A stretch of 64,000 nucleotides of DNA from Halopseudomonas formosensis (GTDB taxonomy: Bacteria > Pseudomonadota > Gammaproteobacteria > Pseudomonadales > Pseudomonadaceae), in NCBI RefSeq assembly GCF_900115905.1, contig NZ_FOYD01000002.1:408384-472383 (forward strand), in the 5' to 3' direction. Numbering within the stretch: the stretch's first letter is position 1; each line of letters begins with the position of its first letter. A program made the position numbers and the translations under genes. Below are positions 27,691 to 36,827 of the stretch, one piece after another. A model generated the notes under the pieces. That model saw only the letters and a program-made list of their open reading frames with translations. It made no database searches and was not told the DNA's origin.

Positions 27691-28911
27691 TCAGCGTATC
27701 CCCAGCCAGACCATGGCGCTGCGGCTGATGCCGCCCCACAGGCGGATCTTGAGCCTGTGGGCCCAGCTCAGCTCGCGCCAGTCCTGCAGCGTCCATTCCC
27801 GGGACTCGGCGAAATCCGTTGCAAAGCTCTCCTCGACGGTGCGGGTCATGCCACTGTCGATGATGTTCTGATTGGCTTCCAGGTTCCAGTGCAGGGTCCA
27901 GCGGTCGAAGTTGGCAGAGCCCAGACTGACCCAGTCATCCACCAGCACCGTCTTGAGGTGCAGAAAGCGCGGCTGATACTCGAAGATCCGCACGCCCGCC
28001 ATCAGCAGTCGTCGATAATAGCGTTGGCCGGCATAGCGTACCGGGGGATGGTCGGTGATCTCCCCGCACAGCAGCAGCCGGACATCCACCCCACGCCGGG
28101 CGGCCCGCATCAGTGATCGGCGTATGCGCCAGCCGGGCACGAAATAGGGTGTGGCCAGCCAGACCTTGTGCTCGGCCCGGGCGATGCTGCTCAGCAGTGC
28201 CTGCACCAGTTCCCGGTGGGTGCGGCCATCGGTCAGGGAGACCCGCGCGAGCCCCTCGGAGCCTTCGGGACGGGGCGGTATGCGCACCCTGTGCAGCTGC
28301 GCCGGAGGTCGTCCCCGTCGCCGGTGGGTGGCATCCCACTGGTGCTGGAACACCGTAACCCAGTCAGCCACCACAGGCCCCTCCACGCGGAGCATCTGCT
28401 CATGCCAGAGACAGTGGCCGGCCTCATCCGGAATGCAGAAATCATCGGTGAAGCCGGTACCACCGATGAACGCCACCTGATCGTCAACGAGGATGAGCTT
28501 GCGGTGATCGCGGTGCAGATTGGCCCGCCCGCCCCAGAGGTTGAGCGGGTTGTAGAAACGCAGCTCGACCCCGCTCTCGCGCAAGCGCTGGCGGTCCTCC
28601 TCACCCAGGTCCCGGCTGCCCGCCCCATCGAACAGACAGCGTACCCGCACGCCCCTGGCCGCCGCTGCGGCGAGGATCGCGAAGACCCGGTTGAAGCTCT
28701 GCCCCGACTCCACCAGATAGAGTTCGATATCGATGGTCTGCTGCGCCTGCTCCATGGCCTGGATCAACTGCGGAAAGAAACAGTGGCCATCCACCATGAG
28801 TTCGAAGCGGTTGTTTTCCCGCCAGGGGTAATAGGGGGCTGCCGCCATGCATACTTCGGGAAGCCGGTCATCATCTTGGGTGTACAGCGGACCGGTCGCC
28901 GAACGGTTCAC
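27691..28911 (-). CDS. Phospholipase D family cardiolipin synthase-like protein
   Basis: A 406-residue protein with two HKD-type motifs: HRDHRKLILVDDQVAFIGGTGF near 135 and LHLKTVLVDDWVSLGSANFD near 330. The pattern fits ClsB-like cardiolipin synthases that join phospholipid head groups at the membrane. The start is uncertain: GTG at 28911 gives the longest form, while ATG at 28848 (MAAAPYYPWRENN) starts right at the domain as in E. coli ClsB. Neither has a strong ribosome-binding site. A long GC-rich hairpin (28927-28967) lies just upstream. Confidence 0.82.
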   Translation of the reverse strand: MNRSATGPLYTQDDDRLPEVCMAAAPYYPWRENNRFELMVDGHCFFPQLIQAMEQAQQTIDIELYLVESGQSFNRVFAILAAAAARGVRVRCLFDGAGSRDLGEEDRQRLRESGVELRFYNPLNLWGGRANLHRDHRKLILVDDQVAFIGGTGFTDDFCIPDEAGHCLWHEQMLRVEGPVVADWVTVFQHQWDATHRRRGRPPAQLHRVRIPPRPEGSEGLARVSLTDGRTHRELVQALLSSIARAEHKVWLATPYFVPGWRIRRSLMRAARRGVDVRLLLCGEITDHPPVRYAGQRYYRRLLMAGVRIFEYQPRFLHLKTVLVDDWVSLGSANFDRWTLHWNLEANQNIIDSGMTRTVEESFATDFAESREWTLQDWRELSWAHRLKIRLWGGISRSAMVWLGIR

Positions 28912-29019
28912 TGCGTCTTGAGCATAGCAGGCGCTGCGCCGGGCCTTCGGGGCCGGTGCCCGCCTGCGGGCGACAAGCGCCGCTCTTCAGAAGACCGGCC
29001 CCGGGGGTCTCGGTTCCTT

Positions 29020-29619
29020 CTACGCAGGCGTTATCAGGCCGCGAGACTCGGCCGTGGCGAAGGTGATCACCTCCGGCATGAACTGCAGGAAGTCCTGCTC
29101 AAAGCTCCGGTAATCGCCCTCAAGCTCCTCCACCGCCCCCACCAGCGGGTTGCCGGGACGCAGACGCCGGGCCATGTTGTTCAGCGCCAGGTGCAGGTTA
29201 TCCAGCCGGGCATAGCTGCCCAGCCAGTCCTCTGTCGCCATGCGCACCAGGACCTGCCGGGCCCGATCGGGCATCAAAGCCTGCTGGTCCAGCACCGCCT
29301 GATACATCCGTGCGGTGAAACTGGCCAGGGACTGATCGGAGAAGCGCTCCCAGTGCAGCACCAGCAGGTGGTCGTAGAACATGTCAACCATGATGCCGGC
29401 GTAGCGCCGGCGCTGGTCGCTGACCCGGGCCTTGCTGCGCAGCACCAACGGATGGCGATCGGTGAAGGCGTCGATGCGACGGTGCAGCCAGATGCCCTGA
29501 CGCACCGGCTCGGGCAGGGTCATGGACGCCACCGGCCCCTTGACGAAATCACCGAGCAGCCCGCCCAGCGCCAGCTGGGGATGATCCGGCCCCAGCCGCA
29601 GGTGCGCGAGATAGTTCAT
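29020..29619 (-). CDS. acpH: Acyl carrier protein phosphodiesterase
   Basis: A 199-residue HD-like hydrolase of the AcpH family, which removes the 4'-phosphopantetheine arm from acyl carrier protein. The N-terminal MNYLAHLRLGPDHPQLALGGLLGDFVKG and DMFYDHLLVLHWERFSDQSL segments carry the family metal-binding His/Asp residues. The ATG overlaps the stop of the coiled-coil gene upstream (TGATG), suggesting coupling. Confidence 0.9.
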   Translation of the reverse strand: MNYLAHLRLGPDHPQLALGGLLGDFVKGPVASMTLPEPVRQGIWLHRRIDAFTDRHPLVLRSKARVSDQRRRYAGIMVDMFYDHLLVLHWERFSDQSLASFTARMYQAVLDQQALMPDRARQVLVRMATEDWLGSYARLDNLHLALNNMARRLRPGNPLVGAVEELEGDYRSFEQDFLQFMPEVITFATAESRGLITPA

Positions 29620-30566
29620 CAGCGCTGGTTGATCTGCTGCTGCAGACCGGCAAGCTGGTCACGCACCGTGGAAATGGTGCGATTGGTCTGCAGGCGGAAA
29701 CTGTCGATGGACTGCAGCGCCTCCTCCATGGCCATCAGCCGGTTATCCAGCTCGCTGCGCAGCACCAGCAGCTCCTGCTCCATGCCCGGAGCGGACGCGG
29801 CCTGGCGCAACGCCTGCAGCTCCCCCTGCTGGCGGGCAAGCTGGGTTTGAGCTTCAGCCAGCTGCTGCTCGAGGCGGGCCAAACCCTGGACCGGCTCGCT
29901 GAGCGCAGTCAACTCGGCGCGCAGCTTCTGTTGATCCCGGGCGGCGCTCTCGAGCTGGCCGGAGGCGTCGTTCAGCGCCTGTTGCTGCTGGGCAAGCTGC
30001 TGCTCCAGCTGCCCCAGCTGCTCGGCAAGGTCGGCAAGCTGACGTGCCTGGCTTTCACCGGACTGCTGCAGGGGCGCCAGCCGGCTGCGCAGCCCCTCGA
30101 GTCCCTGCCCATGCTGCTGAAGGGTCTGCTGCTGCTCCTGCTGGCGGGTGGCCAGCTGCTCCATCCGCTGCTCCAGCTGGTTGATCTGCCGCAGACGCTC
30201 CTGCTCGGTCTGACTCAGGGTGGATTCGGTGGCGATGACCTTGCCGCTGATATCCTGCAGCCGGCCTGCCGCGTCCTCGCTGATCCGGGCAAAACTTTCC
30301 TGGGTGGCTACCAGCTGTCGCTGCAGCCGGCTCTGCTGCTCATGGCTCCAGTAGCCAAGTCCGACAAAGGCCAGCAGCAGACTGATGCACACCGCCCACA
30401 GCAGCCCGTTACCGGAGTGCCGCGGCGCCGGCTCCCGCACAGCCCTGACCAGTGGCGGCTCAACCGCCTCGGTCGGACGCCCCGTACCCGGAGCAGCTAC
30501 CCGGTCGTCATCCGTGGCACGGATGTCCGGCAGCTTGCCATCGAAATCATCACGCATGAGTACCAT
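29619..30566 (-). CDS. Membrane-anchored coiled-coil protein of unknown function
   Basis: Up to 315 residues. After an acidic N-terminal tail there is one membrane helix (NGLLWAVCISLLLAFVGLGYW, about 53-73). The rest is a long Gln/Leu/Glu-rich coiled coil to the end. I do not recognise a catalytic domain. Two ATGs compete: 30566 and 30557 (MRDDFDGK); GGAGG is too close to the first and somewhat far from the second. It lies upstream of acpH and may be cotranscribed with it. Confidence 0.75.
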   Translation of the reverse strand: MVLMRDDFDGKLPDIRATDDDRVAAPGTGRPTEAVEPPLVRAVREPAPRHSGNGLLWAVCISLLLAFVGLGYWSHEQQSRLQRQLVATQESFARISEDAAGRLQDISGKVIATESTLSQTEQERLRQINQLEQRMEQLATRQQEQQQTLQQHGQGLEGLRSRLAPLQQSGESQARQLADLAEQLGQLEQQLAQQQQALNDASGQLESAARDQQKLRAELTALSEPVQGLARLEQQLAEAQTQLARQQGELQALRQAASAPGMEQELLVLRSELDNRLMAMEEALQSIDSFRLQTNRTISTVRDQLAGLQQQINQR

Positions 30567-30627
30567 CTACCTCCGTTTCCGCAGCCCGTATTCTGCGCGC
30601 TGAACCTGACCCTGGCCAGTCCCGGCC

Positions 30628-31524
30628 TCAACCGTCAATCGGGCCCAGCCAGCGCGGCGCCTGTTCAAGCAGTTGCCGGGTCAGCAGCTCCAGCAGCTGC
30701 CCGCCGTTGCGCCAGTAGTGCCAATGCAGGGGCACATCCACATGGCAACCGGGGATCAGTTCGCGCAACTGCCCCGCCGCCAGGGCCTCCCGCGCCTGCA
30801 ATGCCGGCACCATGCCCCAGCCCAGACCCCCGCCTATCATTCTCACGAAACCCTCGGACGAGGGGCACAGGTGGTGGGGAAAATCGACCGCGAACCCGGC
30901 AAGGGCCAGGAAGCGATGCTGCAGCTGATCATCGGGTCCGAATACTATCGCCGGGGCCTTCGCCAATGTCCGGGCGGACACGCCCTCGGCAAAGTACCGA
31001 CGAATGAAGCCGTCACTGGCGACCGCCAGGTAGCGCATGGCCCCGAGTGGCACCGAGCGGGCACCGGCTACCGGGCGCTCGGCGGCGCAGACACAACCGA
31101 CCACCTCCCCGGCGCGCATGCGGCGCAGCCCCACATCCTGATCCTCCACCAGAAGCTCCAGCAGCAGTGCCTGCTGGCGGCACAGATCGGCCACCGCCGG
31201 CGCCCACCAGGTGGCCAGACTGTCAGCATTGAGCGCAAGGCGCAGTCGGGGCAGCTGGGCCTCCCCTTCCTGCATGGGCACCTCGCGCTGCAGGTCACGC
31301 TCGAGCATCCTGACCTGCTGCACATGGTTGAGCAACCGCTGCCCGGTATCGGTCGGCGTGGGCGGGGTCGCGCGCAGCAGTACCGGAGCGCCGACCCGCG
31401 CCTCGAGCAATTTGACACGCTGGGATACCGCCGATTGGGACAGGCCAAGCGCTCGGGCCGCTCGCTCGAATCCGCCCTGCTCCACCACGGCCGCCAGGGC
31501 CTGCAGCAATTTGTAGTCCAGCAT
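30628..31524 (-). CDS. argP: LysR-type regulator ArgP
   Basis: A 298-residue LysR-family protein. The winged HTH is at residues 1-60 (FERAARALGLSQSAVSQRVKLLEARVG), followed by a ligand-binding domain. The N-terminal sequence and the divergent LysE-family exporter match the ArgP/argO arrangement, in which ArgP senses lysine and arginine and activates the exporter. The 90-bp divergent gap contains a repeated CCTTATACC. Confidence 0.9.
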   Translation of the reverse strand: MLDYKLLQALAAVVEQGGFERAARALGLSQSAVSQRVKLLEARVGAPVLLRATPPTPTDTGQRLLNHVQQVRMLERDLQREVPMQEGEAQLPRLRLALNADSLATWWAPAVADLCRQQALLLELLVEDQDVGLRRMRAGEVVGCVCAAERPVAGARSVPLGAMRYLAVASDGFIRRYFAEGVSARTLAKAPAIVFGPDDQLQHRFLALAGFAVDFPHHLCPSSEGFVRMIGGGLGWGMVPALQAREALAAGQLRELIPGCHVDVPLHWHYWRNGGQLLELLTRQLLEQAPRWLGPIDG

Positions 31525-31531
31525 CAGATTA

Positions 31532-31569
31532 CCTTATACCCCATTAGCAATATCGACTTTCCTTATACC
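31532..31569. promoter_or_regulatory. Direct repeat in the argP/lysE gap
   Basis: CCTTATACC occurs at 31532-31540 and again at 31561-31569, 29 bp apart (nearly three helical turns), between the divergent starts. It is a candidate ArgP operator. Confidence 0.4.
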
Positions 31570-31614
31570 GGTGCCAGGGCCAGACTACCAGCCCACCCCT
31601 TCGGAGTTCTCGCC

Positions 31615-32232
31615 TTGTCGTACTACACCAGTTTTTTCAATGGACTGCTGGTCGCTGCCGGATTGATCATGGCCATAGGCGCGCAAAACGCCTTCGTGCT
31701 GGGCCAGAGTCTGAAACGCGAACACCATCTGAGCGTGGCCCTGATCTGCATGCTGTGTGATGCCATTCTGATCACCGCCGGGGTCTTCGGGCTGGCCACG
31801 CTGATCGAGCAGCATCCGCTGGTCATGGAAATTGCCCGCTGGGGTGGCATCCTGTTTCTGCTCGGCTACGCCCTGCTGGCGATCCGCCGGGCCCTCGGCG
31901 AGCAGACGCTCGAGAGCGAGGCCGCGGTTCAGCCCCGGCGCACCCGGCAAGCCGTCATTCTGGCGACCCTTGCCATCACCCTGCTCAATCCCCATGTCTA
32001 TCTGGATACCGTGATACTGATCGGCTCGGTGGGCGCCCAGCAGTCCTGGCCGATCTGGTTCGCCGCCGGCGCCGCCAGTGCCTCGATGCTGTGGTTCTTC
32101 AGTCTGGCGATCGGCGGCGCCCGGCTCGCACCACTGCTGAGCCGACCTGTCACCTGGCGGGTAATAGATCTGCTGGTCGCCGCCATGATGCTGAGAGTGG
32201 CCTGGACGCTGGCCGCCCCTGTCTGGAGCTGA
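31615..32232 (+). CDS. LysE/ArgO family amino-acid exporter
   Basis: A 205-residue membrane protein with about six helices. The family signature LIMAIGAQNAFVLGQSL is near residue 18, and LLNPHVYLDTVILIGSVG lies in the middle. It should export lysine and/or arginine. The start is TTG at 31615, with GGAG 9 nt upstream; no better ATG precedes the first helix in this frame. Divergent from argP. Confidence 0.88.
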   Translation: MSYYTSFFNGLLVAAGLIMAIGAQNAFVLGQSLKREHHLSVALICMLCDAILITAGVFGLATLIEQHPLVMEIARWGGILFLLGYALLAIRRALGEQTLESEAAVQPRRTRQAVILATLAITLLNPHVYLDTVILIGSVGAQQSWPIWFAAGAASASMLWFFSLAIGGARLAPLLSRPVTWRVIDLLVAAMMLRVAWTLAAPVWS

Positions 32233-32394
32233 TGCGCACTCGCCAGAATAGAGCGCCCGGCTTGGTCAGTTGCGGTACGGAATGCTATGATCTTCCAGCT
32301 AATAAACAGGGGCTGGCCAGCACCACGGCCGCACCAGCAGGCGCACGATCCGGCCTGTCTCGATCGCCCCATAACCCTGAAATGGAGAGAGACC

Positions 32395-32976
32395 ATGCCT
32401 TTCGAACTTCCCCCGCTTCCCTACGCTCAGGACGCCCTGCAGCCGCACATCTCCGCTGAGACCCTGGAGTACCACTACGGCAAGCACCACAACACCTACG
32501 TGGTCAACCTGAACAACCTGATCGCAGGCACCGAGTACGAAGGCAAGAGCCTGGAAGAGATCATCAAGACCTCCAGCGGCGGCCTGTTCAACAACGCTGC
32601 CCAGGTGTGGAACCACACCTTCTACTGGAACTGCCTGAGCCCCAACGGCGGCGGTGAGCCCACCGGCGAGCTGGCCGAAGCCATCAACAAGGCCTTCGGT
32701 TCCTTCGAAGCCTTCAAGGAAGAGTTCAGCAAGGTTTCCATCGGCACCTTCGGTTCCGGCTGGGGCTGGCTGGTGAAAAAGGCTGACGGCTCCCTGGCCT
32801 TGGCCAGCACCATCGGTGCCGGCAACCCGATCACCTCCGGTGACACCCCGCTGCTGACCTGCGACGTCTGGGAACACGCCTACTACATCGACTACCGCAA
32901 CGCCCGTCCGAAGTACGTCGAGGCGTTCTGGAATCTGGTCAACTGGGACTTCGTGGCGAAGAACTTCGCCGCCTGA
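32395..32976 (+). CDS. sodB: Iron superoxide dismutase
   Basis: A 193-residue Fe/Mn SOD. Metal ligands are in [14 protein letters not shown] (His near 27), [14 protein letters not shown] (His near 74) and [17 protein letters not shown] (Asp and His near 157 and 161). The Gln in the AAQVWNH stretch and the length are characteristic of the Fe form. It detoxifies superoxide in the cytoplasm. The ATG at 32395 has GGAGAGAG upstream. A terminator follows directly. Confidence 0.96.
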   Translation: MPFELPPLPYAQDALQPHISAETLEYHYGKHHNTYVVNLNNLIAGTEYEGKSLEEIIKTSSGGLFNNAAQVWNHTFYWNCLSPNGGGEPTGELAEAINKAFGSFEAFKEEFSKVSIGTFGSGWGWLVKKADGSLALASTIGAGNPITSGDTPLLTCDVWEHAYYIDYRNARPKYVEAFWNLVNWDFVAKNFAA

Positions 32977-32994
32977 TCCCCGCGTCGCAAGACA

Positions 32995-33020
32995 GACACC
33001 CCGCCTCGGCGGGGTGTCTT
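32995..33020 (+). terminator. Terminator after sodB
   Basis: GACACCCCGCC (32995-33005) pairs with GGCGGGGTGTC (33008-33018), followed by TTCATATT. Confidence 0.75.
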
Positions 33021-33112
33021 CATATTGGGGTAGAACTTTTCACCGGCAGGCAGTTGCGCACGATCCGACGCGAATGCATGATGGCAAGAAAAAGAGCAAA
33101 GGACGGCCTTCA

Positions 33113-35164
33113 TTGAAAGTCGAGACGCGGCATAGTCTTTCAGTCAAACTGCTCCGACTGGTGCTGTTGTGGGCACTGTTGGCGGGAATGCTGTTGAGCC
33201 TGGCGCAGATCTTCGTCGACCTGCGGGCAGTCCGCGCCAATCTGGTGCGGGACGCCAACCAGATTCTTGCCATGTTCCACGATCCGGCCAGCCAGGCCAT
33301 ATTCAGTCTCGACCGCGAAACCGCCAGCCAGGTCATCGAGGGTCTCTTCGCCCATCCAGCGGTTCAGCAGGCCACCATCGGCCATCCCGACGAAGCACCA
33401 CTCGCCAGCCGCACCCGTCCGCGTCAACCCGTTTTCTACCAGTATCTGACCGACCCGCTGTTCGGTGTGCAGCAGAGTTTCAGCATCCCGCTCCATGGCC
33501 GTGCGCCCTATGACAATTACTACGGCGAGCTGCAGCTCTCCCTGGACACCACCCATTACGGCGAACGCTTCCTGCGCAACGCCCTGATCATTCTGGTTAC
33601 CGGTCTGCTGCGGGCACTGGTCATGGCCGCGGTGGTCTATCTGCTGTACCACATACTGCTGACCCGCCCGCTGGGGCGGATCATCGAACACATCGGCTTC
33701 ATCAACCCGGACCAGCCTGGCAAGATGATGGTGCCCATGCTCCCCGGTCAGGAGAAGAACGAGCTGGGACTGCTGACCCGCAAGATCAACCAGCTGCTGG
33801 ACTCCATCGAGCGCAACCGCAGCGGCCGGCGGGAAGCCGAGGCCAGCCTGCTGCATCTGTCACGTCACGATCAGCTGACCGGCCTGCCGAACCGCAGCCT
33901 GATGCTCGAACAACTGTCCCGGGTGCTCAGTGACGCCCACCGGCGCCAGCGCAATGCCGCCGTGCTGTGCTGCGGCCTGGATGACTTCAAGACCATCAAC
34001 GAGAAGTTCAGCTATCAGGTCGGTGACCAGGCGCTGATTGCGGTCGCCGAGCGTCTCCAGGCACACAGCGGTCGGCTGTCCAGCGTGGCGCGCCTGGGCG
34101 GCGACCAGTTTGCCCTGATCGTGGCCGATGTCGAACCCTGGGAAGTTGCCGAGCTGGCCCAGCAGATTCTCAACGAGCTGAGCCTGCCGCTGATGCTGGA
34201 TGGTCACAGCATCACCCTGCAGGCCACTATCGGTATCACCCTGTTCCCCGACGATGGCATGGACCCGGGCAAGCTGCTGCAGAAGGCCGAGCAGACCATG
34301 ATGCTGGCCAAAGCCCGTTCACGTAACCGCTTCCAGTTCTACATCGCCAGCGTGGATACCGAGATGCGCATGCGCCGCGAACTGGCCGCCGGTCTGCGCG
34401 AAGCCCTGGCAAACAATCAGTTCCACCTGGTGTACCAGCCGCAGATCAGTCTGCGCGACAAGCGGGTAACCGGCGTCGAGGCGCTGCTGCGCTGGCACCA
34501 CCCCGAGCGCGGCATGGTGCCGCCGGACCTGTTCATTCCCCTGGCCGAGCAGAGCGGCGCCATCATCGCGATAGGTGAATGGGTGTTGGATCAGGCCTGC
34601 CTGCAGCTGCGCGAATGGCAGCACAAGGGCCTGCCGGACCTGCGCATGTCGGTCAACCTGTCGACCGTCCAGCTGCACCACCCGGATCTCTGCGACATGG
34701 TTACCCGCACCCTGGACCGCTACGCCCTGGCACGCCATTCCCTGGATCTGGAAGTGACCGAGACCGGCCTGATGGAGGACATCGACGCGGCGGCCCGGCA
34801 TCTGCACCAGCTCAAGGCCACCGGCGTACGCATCGCTCTGGACGACTTCGGCACCGGCTACTCATCGCTCAGTTATCTGCGCCGGCTGCCGCTGGACAAG
34901 ATCAAGATCGACAAGAGCTTCACCAGCGACCTGCTGGTGGACGAGGATGACCGCAATATCGTGCGCGTGATCATCCAGCTGGGCCGCAACCTGAACATGG
35001 ACGTGATCGCCGAAGGGGTCGAGTCCCCCGAGCAGGAGGCCTATCTGCAGAACGAGGGATGCGATGAGGTGCAGGGCTACTTCTACAGCCGCCCCCTCGC
35101 CGCGCCGGCGCTATGGGTATGGATGCGCAACTACCAGCAGGCACTGGCCTCAGAGACGCAGTAG
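33113..35164 (+). CDS. bifA: BifA-like c-di-GMP phosphodiesterase (GGDQF-EAL)
   Basis: A 683-residue inner-membrane protein, close to P. aeruginosa BifA in length and sequence. It has a helix near 8-30, a periplasmic domain, a second helix near 155-180, then GGDEF-like and EAL domains. The GGDEF site is degenerate (RLGGDQF) and lacks an I-site. The EAL site is intact (EALLRW, NLST, DDFGTGYSSLSYL, KIDKSF), so the enzyme should degrade c-di-GMP. I choose TTG at 33113: AAAGGA lies 9 nt upstream and the protein then begins like BifA. The in-frame ATG at 33074 has no such site. Its end overlaps the convergent GIDE gene by 15 bases. Confidence 0.88.
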   Translation: MKVETRHSLSVKLLRLVLLWALLAGMLLSLAQIFVDLRAVRANLVRDANQILAMFHDPASQAIFSLDRETASQVIEGLFAHPAVQQATIGHPDEAPLASRTRPRQPVFYQYLTDPLFGVQQSFSIPLHGRAPYDNYYGELQLSLDTTHYGERFLRNALIILVTGLLRALVMAAVVYLLYHILLTRPLGRIIEHIGFINPDQPGKMMVPMLPGQEKNELGLLTRKINQLLDSIERNRSGRREAEASLLHLSRHDQLTGLPNRSLMLEQLSRVLSDAHRRQRNAAVLCCGLDDFKTINEKFSYQVGDQALIAVAERLQAHSGRLSSVARLGGDQFALIVADVEPWEVAELAQQILNELSLPLMLDGHSITLQATIGITLFPDDGMDPGKLLQKAEQTMMLAKARSRNRFQFYIASVDTEMRMRRELAAGLREALANNQFHLVYQPQISLRDKRVTGVEALLRWHHPERGMVPPDLFIPLAEQSGAIIAIGEWVLDQACLQLREWQHKGLPDLRMSVNLSTVQLHHPDLCDMVTRTLDRYALARHSLDLEVTETGLMEDIDAAARHLHQLKATGVRIALDDFGTGYSSLSYLRRLPLDKIKIDKSFTSDLLVDEDDRNIVRVIIQLGRNLNMDVIAEGVESPEQEAYLQNEGCDEVQGYFYSRPLAAPALWVWMRNYQQALASETQ

Positions 35165-36079
35165 ACCCAGCCACAACCAGCCGGCCGCCATCCCTGCCAG
35201 CAGCATGCCCAGCAGGCTCCCTGCCGATTGACGGCGCAGCTTGCGGCTGAGCTGCTCCTCGTGGTGATCCGACAATACGAAGGGCAGCCCCCGATACGGG
35301 GGTTTGCCCAGGCTGTGAACCACCGGCTGCAGCGCGGCCTGGTTGCTGCGGCGCTGCGCCTCGCTGGCCGCGGCCGCCTGTACCTGCTGCCACTCCTGCT
35401 GGTCCAGCTGACCATCCCGATTGCGGTCGAAGCGTGCCAGCAGATTCGGATAATCCGCCTTCCAGTCGCTGATGATCTGCCGGGCCACCCGCTGGGTGTC
35501 GAAGGCCTCGCGCCCGCCACCGCGACTCTCGAACCAGCCCAGCGCGTACAGCGGATCCCCCTCACGCAGCCATTCCTCGGTGTAGCGGTAGCGCTGGCCG
35601 ATCAGAGCACCCAGCAGCCGGGTCTGACTGGTCGGCGACAGCGGCCAGCGGCGGTTGCCCTCCCAGCGCCGGCGCAACCGCGGATGCACCTCGGCGCCCC
35701 GGGGCACTATCCAGCATTCCCCGGTAGCGTCGCGCAGCAGAAACGGCCGGTCCGACTGCCCTTTTTCCACCGTGCGCCACTCCCGGTGCTTGCCACTGCG
35801 CCGGTACTCCTCCACCGTGAAGCGGTACCAGAGACAGGGCTCGCTAGCCAGCGGGGAAATCAGCGGTTCATGGCCGCCGGCCTCTACCCACCCCTGCAGT
35901 TCCACCAGGCCCTGGGCCGCGGAACGGACCAGCGAGGTGGGCGTATCCTCGACCCAGCGGGCGCGGCGCAGCCGGCTGAAGGTGCGGTACAGCAGCCATA
36001 GCGTCAGCAGCGAGCTGAACGCCAGGGCGAAGTAGAAGAACGGGACCGACAGGACCGGCCCGCCGGGCAGCTGGATCAT
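35150..36079 (-). CDS. GIDE-domain membrane protein with an EF-hand
   Basis: A 309-residue protein with an N-terminal membrane helix (about 12-30), a GIDE (E3 ubiquitin-ligase-like) domain through the middle, an EF-hand calcium loop FDRNRDGQLDQQEW near 218-231, and a C-terminal hairpin of two hydrophobic stretches (LLGMLLAGMAAGWLWLGLLRL). No RING finger is seen. It overlaps lemA by four bases (ATGA). GIDE proteins commonly travel with LemA in bacteria; their role is not established. Confidence 0.75.
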   Translation of the reverse strand: MIQLPGGPVLSVPFFYFALAFSSLLTLWLLYRTFSRLRRARWVEDTPTSLVRSAAQGLVELQGWVEAGGHEPLISPLASEPCLWYRFTVEEYRRSGKHREWRTVEKGQSDRPFLLRDATGECWIVPRGAEVHPRLRRRWEGNRRWPLSPTSQTRLLGALIGQRYRYTEEWLREGDPLYALGWFESRGGGREAFDTQRVARQIISDWKADYPNLLARFDRNRDGQLDQQEWQQVQAAAASEAQRRSNQAALQPVVHSLGKPPYRGLPFVLSDHHEEQLSRKLRRQSAGSLLGMLLAGMAAGWLWLGLLRL

Positions 36080-36657
36080 GAAAACAGCTGGCGCAGGTTC
36101 ACGTCCGCTTTCTCGGCTTCGGAGAAGCGCAGCAGCTCGGCCTCACGGAAGTTGAACAGGCGCGCGATGAGCACATCGGGAAACTGTTCGATACGCACGT
36201 TGTTGATATTGACGGCGGCGTTGTACAGCTCACGGCGATCGGCGATGCCGGTCTCCAGACCGGAGATTCGCTGCTGCAGATGCTGGAATGAACTGTTGGC
36301 CTGCAGCTGCGGATAGTTCTCCGCCAGGGCGAAGAGCTGCCCCAGACCGCTGCGCAATGCGGTCTCGGCTTCACCGAGGGAGCGGATATCCGAGCGATCC
36401 CGGGCCTGGCCGACGGCGTTGCGGGCACTGATCACCCGCTCCAGGGTTGCCTGTTCGTACTGCATGTACTGGCGGCAGGCCTCCACCAGCTTGGGCAGTT
36501 CCTCATGCCGCTGGCGCAGCAGAACGTCGATATTGGACCAGGCCTGAGTTACCCCATGCTTGACGCTGACCAGCTGATTATACAGCGTGATGGCATATAC
36601 CAGCAGCACCACCAGCCCTGCCCCGATGACCAGCCACCACAGATTGCCCCATTCCAT
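36076..36657 (-). CDS. LemA family membrane protein
   Basis: A 193-residue LemA protein: one N-terminal membrane helix (LWWLVIGAGLVVLLVYAITLYNQL) and a helical bundle with the family motifs VKHGVTQAWSNIDVLLRQRHEELPKLVE and YNAAVNINNVRIEQFPDVLIARLFNF. The ATG at 36657 has AAGGAG 7-8 nt upstream. Function is unknown; it is coupled to the GIDE gene downstream. Confidence 0.92.
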   Translation of the reverse strand: MEWGNLWWLVIGAGLVVLLVYAITLYNQLVSVKHGVTQAWSNIDVLLRQRHEELPKLVEACRQYMQYEQATLERVISARNAVGQARDRSDIRSLGEAETALRSGLGQLFALAENYPQLQANSSFQHLQQRISGLETGIADRRELYNAAVNINNVRIEQFPDVLIARLFNFREAELLRFSEAEKADVNLRQLFS

Positions 36658-36827
36658 CCCTGTGCTCCTTATACCGACCCATTCACGATAGCCGCGGCGC
36701 TGGCCAGTGCGCGCAAAAGATGCCCATAACACTTTGTTTAGCCGCCGTGACCCGTTAATCTTCGCACATAATTTCCAATAATTGTCGGCAAGCGGATACT
36801 GCCGACGTCGAGCCGGGATCGCCCACC

